64,000 nt of DNA from Haliclystus octoradiatus. Lineage: Eukaryota; Cnidaria; Staurozoa; Stauromedusae; Haliclystidae. The stretch is taken from positions 32,960,936 through 33,024,935 of the forward strand of contig OU744446.1 in NCBI GenBank assembly GCA_916610825.1, in the 5' to 3' direction. The notes beneath the pieces are model-generated. The model ran no database searches. It worked only from the letters and a program-made list of their open reading frames with translations, and was not told where the DNA came from. The stretch's first letter is position 1, and each line of letters opens with the position of its first letter. Shown piece by piece: positions 11,279 through 23,861 of this stretch. The position numbers and the translations under genes are program-made.

Positions 11279-11604
11279 CACAAAGCATTGATACAGCTAG
11301 AATATTAGCAATATTAATCTTCAAATTTTTCAGAAATGCAAAACGTTGACATCATCAAATACATCCCCGAAGTTAATTCAAGTCATGAAATCAAATCTAA
11401 AATTTGCTACAAACATGTACTATTTTGTTTAATCGTTTTTGTTTTAAACAATCTGAAATTCAATCCAAGTCTGAAATAGACAATCAGATTATATTGGATT
11501 CTATTTCCAAACGCAAAAACAATTCAAACTTGCATAAATACTTCATAATTTTGCAGAGTTGCTCAACGATCTTATCTCTATTGCCACTATGCTGTGTATG
11601 CATG

Positions 11605-11689
11605 AGCCCTTCACAGTGGCAGCCACCTTTTTATAGTGGTCAATTTATCTACCTCTCAGAGGTGGCTGTTTTATACAGGTTTGACTGTA
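11605..11689. mobile_element. Partial M1 miniature element
   Basis: The right half of family M1: GTGGTCAATTTATCTACCTC, then the end TATACAGGTTTGACTGTA. The left half is degraded. Confidence 0.6.
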
Positions 11690-11939
11690 GTTCACATAAT
11701 AATTATAAGGACATTCATATATTCATATATACCCTACAGTGATTAAGTAAGATCTTGTATTGTGTAAACTGAATTGCAATGGTATAAAGCTTTGGGTAAA
11801 CGTTCATGACTTACACAAAAAAATGTGCCTCTTTTGGTGAGATAGTGCATAGATTGAAATTTGTATAAGGGGTTGCTGTTTGCTTACGACAACGTTTCAA
11901 CGATTTTAAGTTAAAATATATAGCGTCAGTCTGTGACAA

Positions 11940-12075
11940 ACTTTTTATTTTTTTAAACATAGCATTTTCAGGGGAAAGTTGTGAGCATTAAATAAGATTT
12001 ACGACTGATAATTACCTGGGCTTAATGAGATATAACTTTCCACCTGAAAAGAACTGACAATCAAGTTTTCATCTC
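11940..12075. repeat. Dispersed repeat R2, copy 1
   Basis: About 130 bp found in inverted orientation at 21075-21190. Shared words are ACGACTGATAATTACCTGGG, CTTAATGAGA and CTGACAATCAAGTTTT. No ends or coding frame were recognised. Confidence 0.6.
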
Positions 12076-12198
12076 GATATATATTTTAAATCCGTTTCAC
12101 AACAAAGCGGGTAGGCTTTTAGTAGTGGCTAGTCCATTGTGATTACATTTACTCAATTACTCTAACAAATTTACAATGAGCTTTTTATATTTTGACAG

Positions 12199-13571
12199 AT
12201 AAAAATATTACCATCATCAGACCATACGAGTGTGACCAATGTGGTAAAAGATTCAAGCAATGGAATGCTTTAAATACACATAAGAAAACTCATACCGGCA
12301 AAAGAAATTTCATTTGTCATCTATGCGAGAAAGGATTTAGTCAATTAGCATACTTAAATCGTCACAGAAAAATGCACTCTAATGATCGACCTTTTAAATG
12401 TAATATATGTAGAAAAAGATTTGTCCAATTAGGTGATCTAAAGAGACATAAAATAACACATACAGGCAAAAGACCTTTTCAGTGTGATGATTGCGGCAAA
12501 GGTTTTACTCAATTAGGTAATTTACATCGGCATAAACGAATTCATACTAACGAAAGGCCTTTTGTTTGTGATGAATGTGGTAGATCGTTCAAAGTATTGA
12601 GTAATTTAAGCACGCATATGCACATTCATTTTGGTAAACGACCTCACAGATGCGATCTATGCGGAAAAGGATTTAATGAACTTGGTCATTTAAGTCGACA
12701 TAAACAGACGCATGCAGCAGTTAAACCTTACAAATGTGATGACTGTGGAAAAGGATTTCTTGATTTTAATGCCATGCTTACTCATCAACGCAGTCATACG
12801 GGAGAAAAGCCTTTTTCCTGTGATGACTGTGGTAAACAGTTTAGTCTTTCACATAACTTAACCAAACATAAACAAACACATACAGATGAGAAACCGTATT
12901 GTTGTGAAGAATGTGGAAAAAAGTTCCGTCTATCACATCATTTGAGCAGACATCGACGGACGCATACTGGAGAAAGACCTTACGAGTGTAATTATTGTGG
13001 AAGCGAGTATAGTCACCTGCCATCTCTTATTAGACATAAAAGGATTCATACAGGGGAAAAGCCATATACTTGTGAACAATGTGGCAAAGAATTTAGTATT
13101 TTACATAATTTAGTTACACATCAACGGACACATACAGGAGAAAAACCATATGAATGCAATAGATGCGGAACAAGTTTTGGTTTATTGCATCATTTAAAAA
13201 GACATCAAAAAACACATGACATAAAGAAGAAAATTTATGTCTGTGATATATGTAAAAAAAGGTATACTCATTTGCCTTCCCTAGTTAGACATCAAAAAAA
13301 TCATATGGAAGATAATAAGTATTTATGTAATCAATGCGGTAAGGGATTTAGTCTCAATGAAGAGTTAATGACCCATGAATTATCCCATAATAATGAGAAA
13401 ATGCAGAGTGTCGATGAAGAAGAAGAAAAGAGATTGGATAATGTTGCTGCAGACGTCAAACTTCATATACAGGAAAAACCTTACCAATGCAATCAATGCG
13501 AGAAGAGGTATAGTTATTTAGCTTCATTAAATAAACACAAACAAGGCCATATGAAAGAAAATAATACTTAA
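12199..13571 (+). CDS. Gene A exon 4: array of 15 C2H2 zinc fingers
   Basis: The acceptor TATTTTGACAG begins a 1373-bp exon in phase 1; the G from exon 3 plus AT makes Asp, then KNITIIRPYECDQC. It encodes 15 consecutive Kruppel-type C2H2 fingers (CxxC, 12 residues, HxxxH), most joined by TGE/KR/KP-type linkers, and stops at TAA 13569-13571. Finger 15 is separated from finger 14 by an acidic insert of about 45 residues. The gene A protein would be 642 residues: two PHD fingers, linker, zinc fingers. The expected function is sequence-specific DNA binding coupled to histone reading; the target is unknown. Fingers here differ from one another, unlike the recently duplicated ones of gene C, so this copy looks older and stable. 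Confidence 0.9.
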
Positions 13572-13722
13572 TTAATGGTGGTGATAATTAACATAGAGAA
13601 TTTAATCAGATTGATAGGACTTTTTCAATCCCATCTAAAATTTAAACACAAAGATTTCCAAGGTAATCAAACTTTGTCTCAGATGTATTCCCCAGTGAAA
13701 ACTGTTCTCGAATGCCTCATTT

Positions 13723-13728
13723 CAATAA
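13723..13728 (+). terminator. Polyadenylation signal of gene A
   Basis: AATAAA lies about 150 bp after the gene A stop codon, in a T-rich context suited to 3' end formation. Confidence 0.5.
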
Positions 13729-14111
13729 ATTTTTTGAATTAATGAACTATTCATGAATTTATGAATTTGTTTGAAGGGAAATTGCTTCACGACATTGTAA
13801 AAAAGATACACAGTAATTAATATATACACACATATTACAAGAAATTGTATACTGCAAAAACTTAGTAACCTTACATTGAATTTAATTCTGAAATATTGAT
13901 CATAGCCAGTTTAACTAGTATAATATGAAGTTGTCATTTATAATATTGAATTTGATTCTAAAATATTTATCTTAGCCATTTTAGCTTATAATGACACAAA
14001 GCTGTTAATTTATACTTATAATTTGTAAATACATGTTTGCACCGATAATTAATTTTGTAGCATCTAGTTGATGGATAGACAAATAAACAATAATAATCAT
14101 GTATACATACT

Positions 14112-16990
14112 TCAGTTGCTCTTGTTTGTCCCCTGCCTTATTCATAATTATAATAGATTGATATTGTAGTTGTTCTTGTTTGTTCCCTGTGAACAGTTCA
14201 TTAATCATTAGTTCATGAACAGAACATGGACTGTTTATGAACGTTCCTTATTCATAATTATAATAGATTGATATTGTAGTTGTTCGTGTTCCCTCCCTGT
14301 GAACAGTTCATTAATCATTAGTTCATGAACGGTACATGGACTGTTTATGAACGTTCCTTATTCATAATTATAATAGATTGATATTGTAGTTGTTCTTGTT
14401 TGTTCCTGTGAACAGTTCATTAATCATTAGTTCATGAACGGTACATGGACTGTTTATGAACGTTCCTTATTCATAATTATAATAGATTGATATTGTAGTT
14501 GTTCTTGTTTGTTCCTGTGAACAGTTCATTAATCATTAGTTCATGAACGGTACATGGACTGTTTATGAACGTTCCTTATTCATAATTATAATAGATTGAT
14601 ATTGTAGTTGTTCTTGTTTGTTCCTGTGAACAGTTCATTAATCATTAGTTCATGAACGGTACATGGACTGTTTATGAATATTCCTTATTCATAATTATAA
14701 TAGATTGATATTGTAGTTGTTCTTGTTCCCTCCCTGTGAACAGTTCATTAATCATTAGTTCATGAACGGTACATGGACTGTTTATGAACGTTCCTTATTC
14801 ATAATTATAATAGATTGATATTGTAGTTGTTCTTGTTTGTTCCTGTGAACAGTTCATTAATCATTAGTTTATGAACGGTACATGGACTGTTTATGAACGT
14901 TCCTTATTCATAATTATAATAGATTGATATTGTAGTTGTTCTTGTTTGTTCCCTGTCAACAGTTCATTAATCATTAGTTCATGAACGGTACATGGACTGT
15001 TTATGAACGTTCCTTATTCATAATTATAATAGATTGATATTGTAGTTGTTCTTGTTTGTTCCCTGTGAACAGTTCATTAATCATTAGTTCATGAACGGTA
15101 CATGGACTGTTTATGAACGTTCCTTATTCATAATTATAATAGATTGATATTGTAGTTGTTCTTGTTTGTTCCCTGTGAACAGTTCATTAATCATTAGTTC
15201 ATGAACGGTACATGGACTGTTTATGAACGTTCCTTATTCATAATTATAATAGATTGATATTGTAGTTGTTCTTGTTTGTTCCCTGTCAACAGTTCATTAA
15301 TCATTAGTTCATGAACGGTACATGGACTGTTTATGAACGTTCCTTATTCATAATTATAATAGATTGATATTGTAGTTGTTCTTGTTTGTTCCTGTGAACA
15401 GTTCATTAATCATTAGTTCATGAACGGTACATGGACTGTTTATGAACGTTCCTTATTCATAATTATAATAGATTGATATTGTAGTTGTTCTTGTTTGTTC
15501 CCTGTGAACAGTTCATTAATCATTAGTTCATGAACGGTACATGGACTGTTTATGAACGTTCCTTATTCATAATTATAATGGATTGATATTGTAGTTGTTC
15601 TTGTTTGTTCCCTGTGAACAGTTCATTAATCATTAGTTCATGAACGGTACATGGACTGTTTATGAACGTTCCTTATTCATAATTATAATAGATTGATATT
15701 GTAGTTGTTCTTGTTTGTTCCCTGTGAACAGTTCATTAATCATTAGTTCATGAACGGTACATGGACTGTTTATGAACGTTCCTTATTCATGATTATAATA
15801 GATTGATATTGTAGTTGTTCTTGTTTGTTCCCTGTCAACAGTTCATTAATCATTAGTTCATGAACGGTACATGGACTGTTTATGAACGTTCCTTATTCAT
15901 AATTATAATAGATTGATATTGTAGTTGTTCTTGTTTGTTCCCTGTGAACAGTTCATTAATCATTAGTTCATGAACGGTACATGGACTGTTTATGAACGTT
16001 CCTTATTCATAATTATAATAGATTGATATTGTAGTTGTTCTTGTTTGTTCCCTGTGAACAGTTCATTAATCATTAGTTCATGAACGGTACATGGACTGTT
16101 TATGAACGTTCCTTATTCATAATTATAATAGATTGATATTGTAGTTGTTCTTGTTTGTTCCCTGTCAACAGTTCATTAATCATTAGTTCATGAACGGTAC
16201 ATGGACTGTTTATGAACGTTCCTTATTCATAATTATAATAGATTGATATTGTAGTTGTTCTTGTTTGTTCCTGTGAACAGTTCATTAATCATTAGTTCAT
16301 GAACGGTACATGGACTGTTTATGAACGTTCCTTATTCATAATTATAATAGATTGATATTGTAGTTGTTCTTGTTTGTTCCCTGTGAACAGTTCATTAATC
16401 ATTAGTTCATGAACGGTACATGGACTGTTTATGAACGTTCCTTATTCATAATTATAATGGATTGATATTGTAGTTGTTCTTGTTTGTTCCCTGTGAACAG
16501 TTCATTAATCATTAGTTCATGAACGGTACATGGACTGTTTATGAACGTTCCTTATTCATAATTATAATAGATTGATATTGTAGTTGTTCTTGTTTGTTCC
16601 CTGTGAACAGTTCATTAATCATTAGTTCATGAACGGTACATGGACTGTTTATGAACGTTCCTTATTCATGATTATAATAGATTGATATTGTAGTTGTTCT
16701 TGTTTGTTCCCTGTCAACAGTTCATTAATCATTAGTTCATGAACGGTACATGGACTGTTTATGAACGTTCCTTATTCATAATTATAATAGATTGATATTG
16801 TAGTTGTTCTTGTTTGTTCCCTGTGAACAGTTCATTAATCATTAGTTCATGAACGGTACATGGACTGTTTATGAACGTTCATTATTCATAACTATAATAG
16901 ATTGATATTTCAGTTGTTCTTTTTCCTCCCTGTGAACAATTCGTTAGTTCATGAATTGTTCATGAACGTTAAACGGTTTAATGTCCATGA
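14112..16990. repeat. 110-bp satellite with an 879-bp higher-order repeat
   Basis: About 26 tandem copies of a 109/110-bp unit. Each contains CAGTTCATTAATCATTAG, the palindrome GTTCATGAAC, GGTACATGGACTGTTTATG and AACGTTCCTTATTCATAA. Variant marks (CCCTGTCAAC for CCCTGTGAAC, a missing C, AATGG for AATAG, CATGATT for CATAATT) follow a fixed order of eight units that occurs twice, offset by exactly 879 bp (15580 vs 16459; 15791 vs 16670). The first units and the last one are more diverged, as expected at array edges. Confidence 0.95.
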
Positions 16991-17838
16991 ACTTGTTCAT
17001 AACTTGTTTTTCTTTATTTGTACACCCCAACACCGATCAAAGGGAGTTATGTTGTAAATATGGGCATGTAGCATTTGTTATGTTTTATATAATGAATTCC
17101 CAATTATGAACATTGCTTTGTCAACGTTCCCTGTCTGACTGTGTTTTGTGGTGTAATATTGACTTTAAACATTTGCAATTAGCATAGCAATGGCAGCACT
17201 GATGGAGTCTTAGTAGAAACGAACATTGTTATCATTCTAACTGTCAATCAATGTATAGAAGATTGCATAATTCAATTCAATATTTTCCCTTTTATCAATC
17301 GAGAATAACTTGAGAAATCCTAATTAAAGAGCAAAAATACATATTTTTCCTCGCAGGTATATTAAAAAATGAGTGTCTCCCTATGATATGATGACATCTT
17401 TGCTGGACACGTGACTTAATTAAAACTGTATTCTTCAAAGGAGATGAAGACTGTTAAAACGCAATATTTCTTCATCTATCATTCTCTTAATCAATATCTA
17501 CTATATATCCATAGTCTTTTGCAGTATGTGTAAAAGATGAATTGATTAAAACTAAAACCAGTCATTGAAAAATATATATTGTGGAAAAACAGTAAACAGA
17601 TAAAATCATCACAAATTAGACCCTTCAGTAATACTTCAGTCATATGTGTGGGTATATTTTCAATGTATGAAAACAAAACATAAGCAAACAAAACTTATTT
17701 ATTTCAGATTTGATTCAGCAACAGCAACAATTATAAAGATTCTACCTTTAATAATTTTTTACCCACACTAATTAGGTTATCAGAATATTAGATAATATAA
17801 GAGTCACAATATGACATCACATATAACAACATATAATT
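16991..17838. other. Intergenic spacer between satellite and gene B
   Basis: No exon, RNA gene or repeat could be supported here. The short minus-strand open frame near 17491-17691 lacks any recognisable motif. Confidence 0.4.
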
Positions 17839-18440
17839 AATACGTTTGCATGATTCACCAACATTCTACCAACATATTTTCTTTACAAAAATAAATGCAA
17901 CACTTTAATAGCATAATATCTTTGTTATACACCACACTGATATTATTAATGTTTATTAAAACAACCGATATTACTTAACATAAACAAAATATCATTTATA
18001 CGTTTGCATGATTCACCAACATTCTACCAACATATTTTCTTTACAAAAATAAATACAACACTTTAATAGCATAATATCTTTGTTATACACCACACTGATA
18101 TTATTAATGTTTATTAAAACAACCGATATTACTTAACATAAACAAAATATCATTTATACGTTTGCATGATTCACCAACATTCTACCAACATATTTTCTTT
18201 ACAAAAATAAATACAACACTTTAATAGCATAATATCTTTGTTATACACCACACTGATATTATTAATGTTTATTAAAACAACCGATATTACTTAACATAAA
18301 CAAAATATCATTTATACGTTTGCATGATTCACCAACATTCTACCAACATATTTTCTTTACAAAATTAAATACAACATTTTCATAGCATAATATCTTTGTT
18401 ATACACCACACTGATATTGTTTGTGTTTATTAAAACAACC
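17839..18440. repeat. 158-bp tandem repeat overlapping the 3' end of gene B
   Basis: The word TACGTTTGCATGATTCACC recurs at 17841, 17999, 18157 and 18315, exactly 158 bp apart. The unit includes a copy of the terminal coding bases of gene B (TCAGTGTGGTGTATAA on the minus strand) and an AATAAA on the minus strand (TTTATT inside TGTTTATTAAAAC). The array therefore arose by duplication of the 3' end of gene B and repeats its stop codon and a possible poly-A signal. Confidence 0.9.
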
Positions 18441-19108
18441 TAATTTTATATAATTCTTTCCACATTGATCACATTTGTATTGTTGTTGTTGCATATGTGT
18501 TTGTTTATGACGGGCAAAATCCCTATGTTTCTTGAATTTTATCCCACATTGATTGCAGAAATAGTAACGCTTATGACTTGTTGCTTTGTGTAGTTTTAAA
18601 GATTTTGCTTTTACAAATGATTTTTTGCATTCTTTACATGCGTATTGCTTGTGTCCAGCATGGATAGTCATGTGCTCAACTAGTTCATACATTTTAGAAA
18701 ATATTTTTTGACATACATTGCAAATATGACTTTCTTCTGCATGATTATTATGAAAGGATTGATGTGTAGTTAAATCTTTTTTCGTTACATAATTTTTATT
18801 ACGTTCATCGCAATACAAGCTATCATTCAAGTGGATTTTTTTATGTTTCTTAAATGATTTCCTGTACTCAAACCTTCTGTCACATTTATCGCATTTGTAA
18901 CGCTTCTCCAATTGTTTTTCTTTGTTATTTGAATGCAGTCTTTTGTGCCGTACCATACTTCTCAAATACCAAAATCTTTTCTTACATATATTGCAAACAA
19001 ACTGCCCACTTCTAGCATGGGTTTGTTTATGCATAATCAAAGAATAAGCCCTATCAAAATTTGCCTCGCATTGATCACAGGGGTAAGATCCATCGATAGC
19101 TTTTGTGC
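18399..19108 (-). CDS. Gene B zinc-finger exon, about 8 C2H2 fingers
   Basis: On the minus strand the acceptor TTTGATTTTGTAG is followed by GC, which with the C left by the PHD exon makes Arg, then TKAIDGSYPCDQC. Eight finger units follow; one (LYCDERNKNY) has lost its second cysteine, and the last ends in C rather than H (C2HC form, QYQCGV then stop). The exon is 710 bp, in phase with the exon at 23862-24103. With the exon at 26451 the protein would be about 331 residues, the shortest of the three PHD/zinc-finger genes. The final codons lie within a 158-bp tandem repeat. Confidence 0.85.
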
Positions 19109-19225
19109 CTACAAAATCAAATATTTTTAATAGAAGGGTACAGTTGCAAACAAATCTACAGTTTGAATTCGGGAGAATCCGTATGCCTCTTTGTTGACTC
19201 ATTTTATTTATTTATTCAAGCTATG

Positions 19226-19451
19226 CGGCCTTGGTGTAGTGGCTAGGGTGTTGGACCACGGCCCGCAGGGTCTCAGGTTCAATCCCTGTCCGGAGCACTA
19301 TAGGTTGGCGTCAGGAAGGGCATCCGGCTATTAAACACACACAAGCTTCAAAATACTAACAAATTAACCAACCACCCCGGTGAAAAAAAGCTGTAAGCTT
19401 ACCCGGTTCGTGGAAAAATGATAAATCCCAAAAAAAAAAAAAAAAAAAAAT
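19226..19451 (+). mobile_element. tRNA-derived SINE with poly-A tail
   Basis: The head resembles a tRNA gene with an RNA polymerase III box A (TGGTGTAGTGG at 19232) and box B (GGTTCAATCCC at 19276-19286). The body contains GGTTGGCGTCAGGAAGGGCA and AACTAACC-type repeats, and the tail is about 20 A. An older, interrupted copy is at 4082-4425. It lies just upstream of the gene B zinc-finger exon, in the intron and antisense to that gene. Confidence 0.85.
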
Positions 19452-19548
19452 GATATTATCATTCAGCACTGTACGTATGCAAGTCTGGGCAATTTCACTT
19501 CATTATTTATCTCTTATACCATTGTTGAAAATGCAATTATAGACTATA

Positions 19549-19765
19549 CAGTGAGGTTAATATCTTGTAACCTACACGAGTGTGAGTAATGAGTATGCAT
19601 GCGAGTGAACTGCCTGCTTATTTGAAATTTGGCTTTGAAAACCTACAAACTATTTTGTGATTAACTCTTCTTAAACAATATTGGTTTGTTGTAAGTGTAA
19701 ATTTGGACAACAGCAATGAAAATGTTTTGTCAATTTTGACTGTTCACCAAAATATTTAAGCCTGG
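19549..19765. mobile_element. Diverged Tc1/mariner-type miniature element (family M2)
   Basis: The left end TACAGTGAGGTTAA and internal words such as TTGGCTTTGAAAACC and TTAAACAATATTGG match family M2 (22639-22823). The right end is degraded. Confidence 0.45.
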
Positions 19766-20085
19766 TTTTTATAAAGCTAGGGAACAACTACAGTGAAAGG
19801 CAAAATTTTGAATATGGAGTTAGAATTGTTAAACAATAATCGCGTGAACAATAGAGAATGGTCAACGATGCGTGTGAAATTGAGACGGACAAATTGCTTT
19901 GTTGTTGTCACGCAAAGTTGGATTACAAAATAAAGATATGTTCTCTTTCGATGCAGGAAATAGGGAATGGAATATAAAAAACTAAAAGCGTCATTAAACT
20001 CGCGGGATAACATTGATTCTAATGATATGTTTTTCGAAATTTTTACATAACAGCTGACAAAGAAAAACGAAAAACAAATCCAGCA

Positions 20086-20109
20086 CGCAAACACACACAC
20101 ACACACACA
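20086..20109. repeat. (CA)n microsatellite
   Basis: A short run of about ten CA dinucleotides. Confidence 0.8.
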
Positions 20110-20146
20110 AAGACTGACGTTTTTATAAATATAGATAATATATATA

Positions 20147-20258
20147 GAGATTACTTCATGGGTAGCTCGTACGTACGGATTTTATTCACGAGTTGTGACG
20201 TATCAGAAAACGAACAAGCGAGGCTCTGTGACCCATGAAGTAATCTTTTTATGTAATA
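20147..20258. repeat. Short inverted repeat
   Basis: GATTACTTCATGGGT at the left and ACCCATGAAGTAATC at the right enclose about 75 bp. It is a small palindromic insertion of unknown class. The wider stretch 19766-22638 shows no exon, only this, the CA run and repeat R2. Confidence 0.6.
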
Positions 20259-21074
20259 TCCAGTGAGATTTCAACATCAACGATTATTGTTATTAGTGTG
20301 ATTGAAACAAAGGATTTTCTATTATGCTTGGATGAGGTATGCTTCTTATTTTGTTTAGTTTATGATGTGGGTTTATTCAGATTCCTACAACAATTACTAT
20401 TTTATTCAATTTCATGAGTAGTAATATATAAGAATTTTTCTTCAGAATTGTATTTAATGAAAAATCAATGACCCATAAAATTAGAAAACAAATCATTGCT
20501 GTATTGAAATTGATGAGGAACAATCGATGTTCCAGAAAGAGGTCATGTTTTGCCAAAAATGAGGTGGATTTTGATTGGTTATATCATTTTCCTCGCATGT
20601 GAAGAAACATGATACAAGCAATATGATTGGTTATATCGTTTTCTTCACGTGTGAGAATCTGATATTGATTACTGATTGGTTAAAATAAAAAACAGACAAA
20701 AACTACAGCAACAAGAGAACAACGGGAAATCTCGCTGGGTATTAAATAAAATCTAGTATAATATATGTCAATGATTAAACGTTGATCCGAGGGATGGCAG
20801 ATCATTCCATTTATGAGCACCAGCTGACTGAAAACAGTGAAGATGACTTGATTGTATATAGTTATCATTGTTAGTGGATGAGCAATGTATTGAGCAAGTG
20901 TATCAAGTATAATTTGAAACATATTTGTACTACAGGATGTTATCATTTATAAGTTCACATACATTGTCCTGCATCCCCAATTGGATTAGCAGTAGTCTAT
21001 GTGAGTCCATGATACAAACATATACAAGTATACCTGCTTTGTTGCAAAATGTATCCAAAAAATATACCAAAATT

Positions 21075-21190
21075 AAAACTTGATTGTCAGTTCTTTTCAG
21101 ATGGAAAGTTATCTCTCATTAAGCCCAGGTAATTATCAGTCGTAAAACTTATTTAATTCTCACAACTTTTTCCCAGAAAAATGTCACCTT
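21075..21190. repeat. Dispersed repeat R2, copy 2 (inverted)
   Basis: Inverted partner of 11940-12075 (AAACTTGATTGTCAGTTCTT, AAGCCCAGGTAATTATCAGT). It lies in the gene B intron. Confidence 0.6.
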
Positions 21191-22638
21191 AAAAAACTTA
21201 TATACAGTAAATAGCAATGCAGCTCATATTTAAGTTTATCCTATTCGGCATTCAAAATAGTTTCTATATTTATATTTAAATAAAAACTACTAGCAATGAG
21301 TCACCTGCGCTGCTGCCGGGTTAATTTAAAAAAAAATAGGCTACATGTGCTTTTGAATTTGACAGCCGGTGAAATTTGATATCGAGAATGGAAGCCATAC
21401 AGTTATAATACAGTTAAAATGTTATATTCTCCTTCGTTATGTGAAGCCATAAACAAAATAAAAAATCGAAGTCCGCCTGGACCACAATTGGGAAACAGCA
21501 ATTATTATGATCATGTAAATAACTCAAATATTTCACTCGATCGAAAACCAACTTGGAAAAGTGTGGATAACTTGACCACGCACACACACAATTTAGCATA
21601 GACTAGTTCTAGAATTAACTATTTCTATTAGATCCTCATAAAATATGACTCTTGCAAATTAACTTCTCAAAATATTGTCAGATGAGTATGAATATTTGGT
21701 TAGTTCTAGAATTAATTAATTAATGATCTGCAAAAAACGAAATACTTGTTACCGCTGCAACCGTTGTCTTAAATATGATTCAAAAGACAGAGCTAATCAG
21801 AAGGAAGAGGACTCAATAATGAATAAGATGAAACTCCATTACGATTTATGAATAAATTAAATTCATTTGATTGTTTACAAAAAACGTCTGTCGATATACA
21901 ATCCTACATTTTACAACTGCAACGTTAGTGCTATGCACAATTGTGCAAATTGTTTTATCTATAATTGTTTTATCTTTTCTGTATGAAAACTCTAAGCTGG
22001 ATTGCATATGCAATCCAAATAAAATCTAGGTTACAACTTGTCAAGCAAACTATGTAAGAAAATGATTGTGAGATGTTGAGATTATACAGCCATTCTGTTA
22101 GATTTGAATAAGGCTAATGTTACGGTTAAATCTCTTTCCTCCAATTCTCAGTTTCTCCAATTTCTTTTCTTCAATTTGACATGATTGCTTTGTATTCTTT
22201 TTCCTCAAACGCTCAATACTATCAGGTCACAGCATATGCTGAAATCAAGTTTTAGCGTGAAGCCTGTGTAAGTCTGACAGCTAGTCACCAACTGTTATAT
22301 GACAATTGGTACTTATATGTAGAGTTGATGATTAAATTTAATGTTGCTCAAGTTAAGAGTTGTTGAAGTGATCTTATTTCTGCGTTTGCAACCTCTGCAT
22401 GTAGTCAGGAAGTAGAATCCTTATTCAATGAATGAATTGCTCTTGAGATTGAGCACTAGAGATGCATATTTAGGTGCAGAAAAAAATACCCTAACATTTA
22501 ATACTATCTTTACTGCATTTACAAAAGATCAGAAACAGAAATAGGCCTACAGTCAATTTCATTTCAGACCAAGGTGATAAAAAGCTTTGACACAAGATCT
22601 AATTAACAAATGAGGAATAACACTTCGTTTCCGCAATA

Positions 22639-22823
22639 CAGTGTAACCCGCTTATGTTCAATTCCGATAAGTGAATTTCCCGCTTATCTGCAAACTGGCT
22701 TTGAAACCCGTTAAACAATTTTCTGGTCAAGTTCTTGTTAAACAGTTTCGGATAACTGCAAATTCGGATAAATGCAATGAAAACCGTTGGCAATTTTGAC
22801 TTGCACTTAAGCGGGTTACACTG
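22639..22823. mobile_element. Tc1/mariner-type miniature element (family M2)
   Basis: 185 bp flanked by TA, with inverted ends CAGTGTAACCCGCTTA and TAAGCGGGTTACACTG. A second copy is at 37145-37329. The antisense open frame across it is incidental. Confidence 0.8.
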
Positions 22824-23445
22824 TATATATCGATCCTTCACAGTCATAGAAGAATGGTAGCAGCACTATCTTGATAATTTTGAAAAAAGATTTCACGAGT
22901 GACTATTGCTCTTCAGAAAGATGAGTCAGTATGAAGAAATATAGTCAACACCAGACTGCTGCCACAACTTATACCTATTTCATACTCCAAAAACTTGTTA
23001 TGTTTAAATAGTTGTATCGAAACGCATATAATCTAATTTAAATTTAGTATTTAAGCAACGTTTTTTCAGCATTATTCAGTTAGAATAAAGTTAGGCCAGT
23101 CATAAAAAAGGATCATACATAGAAAGAGGGAGACTACTCATGGATTACTAATCAGATATGAGATATGAGTAGAGGTCTTTCAGGCACAAAATGTGTAAGT
23201 GCAGAAATGTTTAGCTTTCAAGGTAGGAAAACATTGCTTCTTACTTACTATTTCATCTATGACCCTTCAATTAACGTCATTTCAACTTTGATTGATATGG
23301 TCTAAAACACGCGGCAATATCAATAAAACAGTTTTGGGAACTTTCATTACAATATCGCATTCTCATATATAGTCTGAAAACTGATTTACAAAGAGATTGA
23401 AAGATGATAAAGGATGCCAATTATACAGTCATATAATTTAGCATA

Positions 23446-23812
23446 ACCTCTGCGGAAAAAAGTTCATGAGTTCATGATTGTGAAATTGCTCAAAAGTTCA
23501 TGAACTGCCCATGAACTTTGAGGTAATTTCATATTCATGAACCAGTTCATGAACAGGTTCATGAAGTGTCCATGAACTCTTTGTGATTGTTCATGAACTG
23601 TTCAACAAGCCACAAAAAGTGTTCAAAATTCCACATAGTCACATAATTAAGCATAACCTCTGCAAAAAAAAGTTCATGCATGAACGTGAAATTGCCCAAA
23701 AGTTCATGAATTGTTCATAAACTGTCTGTGAACTTTCATGCAAATTTTCATTCATGAACCATTTCATGTGACTGCTCATGAACTGTTGGTGAACCCGCAA
23801 AAAATGTTCATG
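23446..23812. repeat. TTCATGAA-rich tandem pair
   Basis: Two related units start CATAACCTCTGC(G/A)(G/A)AAAAAAGTTCATG at 23453 and 23652, each followed by many TTCATGAA/AGTTCATGAACT palindromes. They belong to the same family as the elements at 3176, 4177 and 53347. The block ends about 50 bp from the gene B PHD exon. Confidence 0.7.
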
Positions 23813-23861
23813 AACTGATAGATTTTTTTACAGGGGAACAATAGATAAGTTAGATCCTTAC

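Noticed and set aside
11334..11416. Possible cassette exon of gene A, EMQNVDIIKYIPEVNSSHEI, resembling a part of gene D
   Set aside because: The acceptor is good and the entry phase fits, but the only nearby donor leaves phase 0, which does not fit the exon at 12199. The likeness to gene D (KMQNV, NSEIK) is short.
14005..16990. CRISPR-like array, because of regular 110-bp repeats
   Set aside because: Repeats are contiguous with no unique spacers, and the genome is animal; it is a satellite.
19226..19300. Functional tRNA gene
   Set aside because: Boxes A and B are present, but the sequence continues into a SINE body with a poly-A tail and does not close an acceptor stem.
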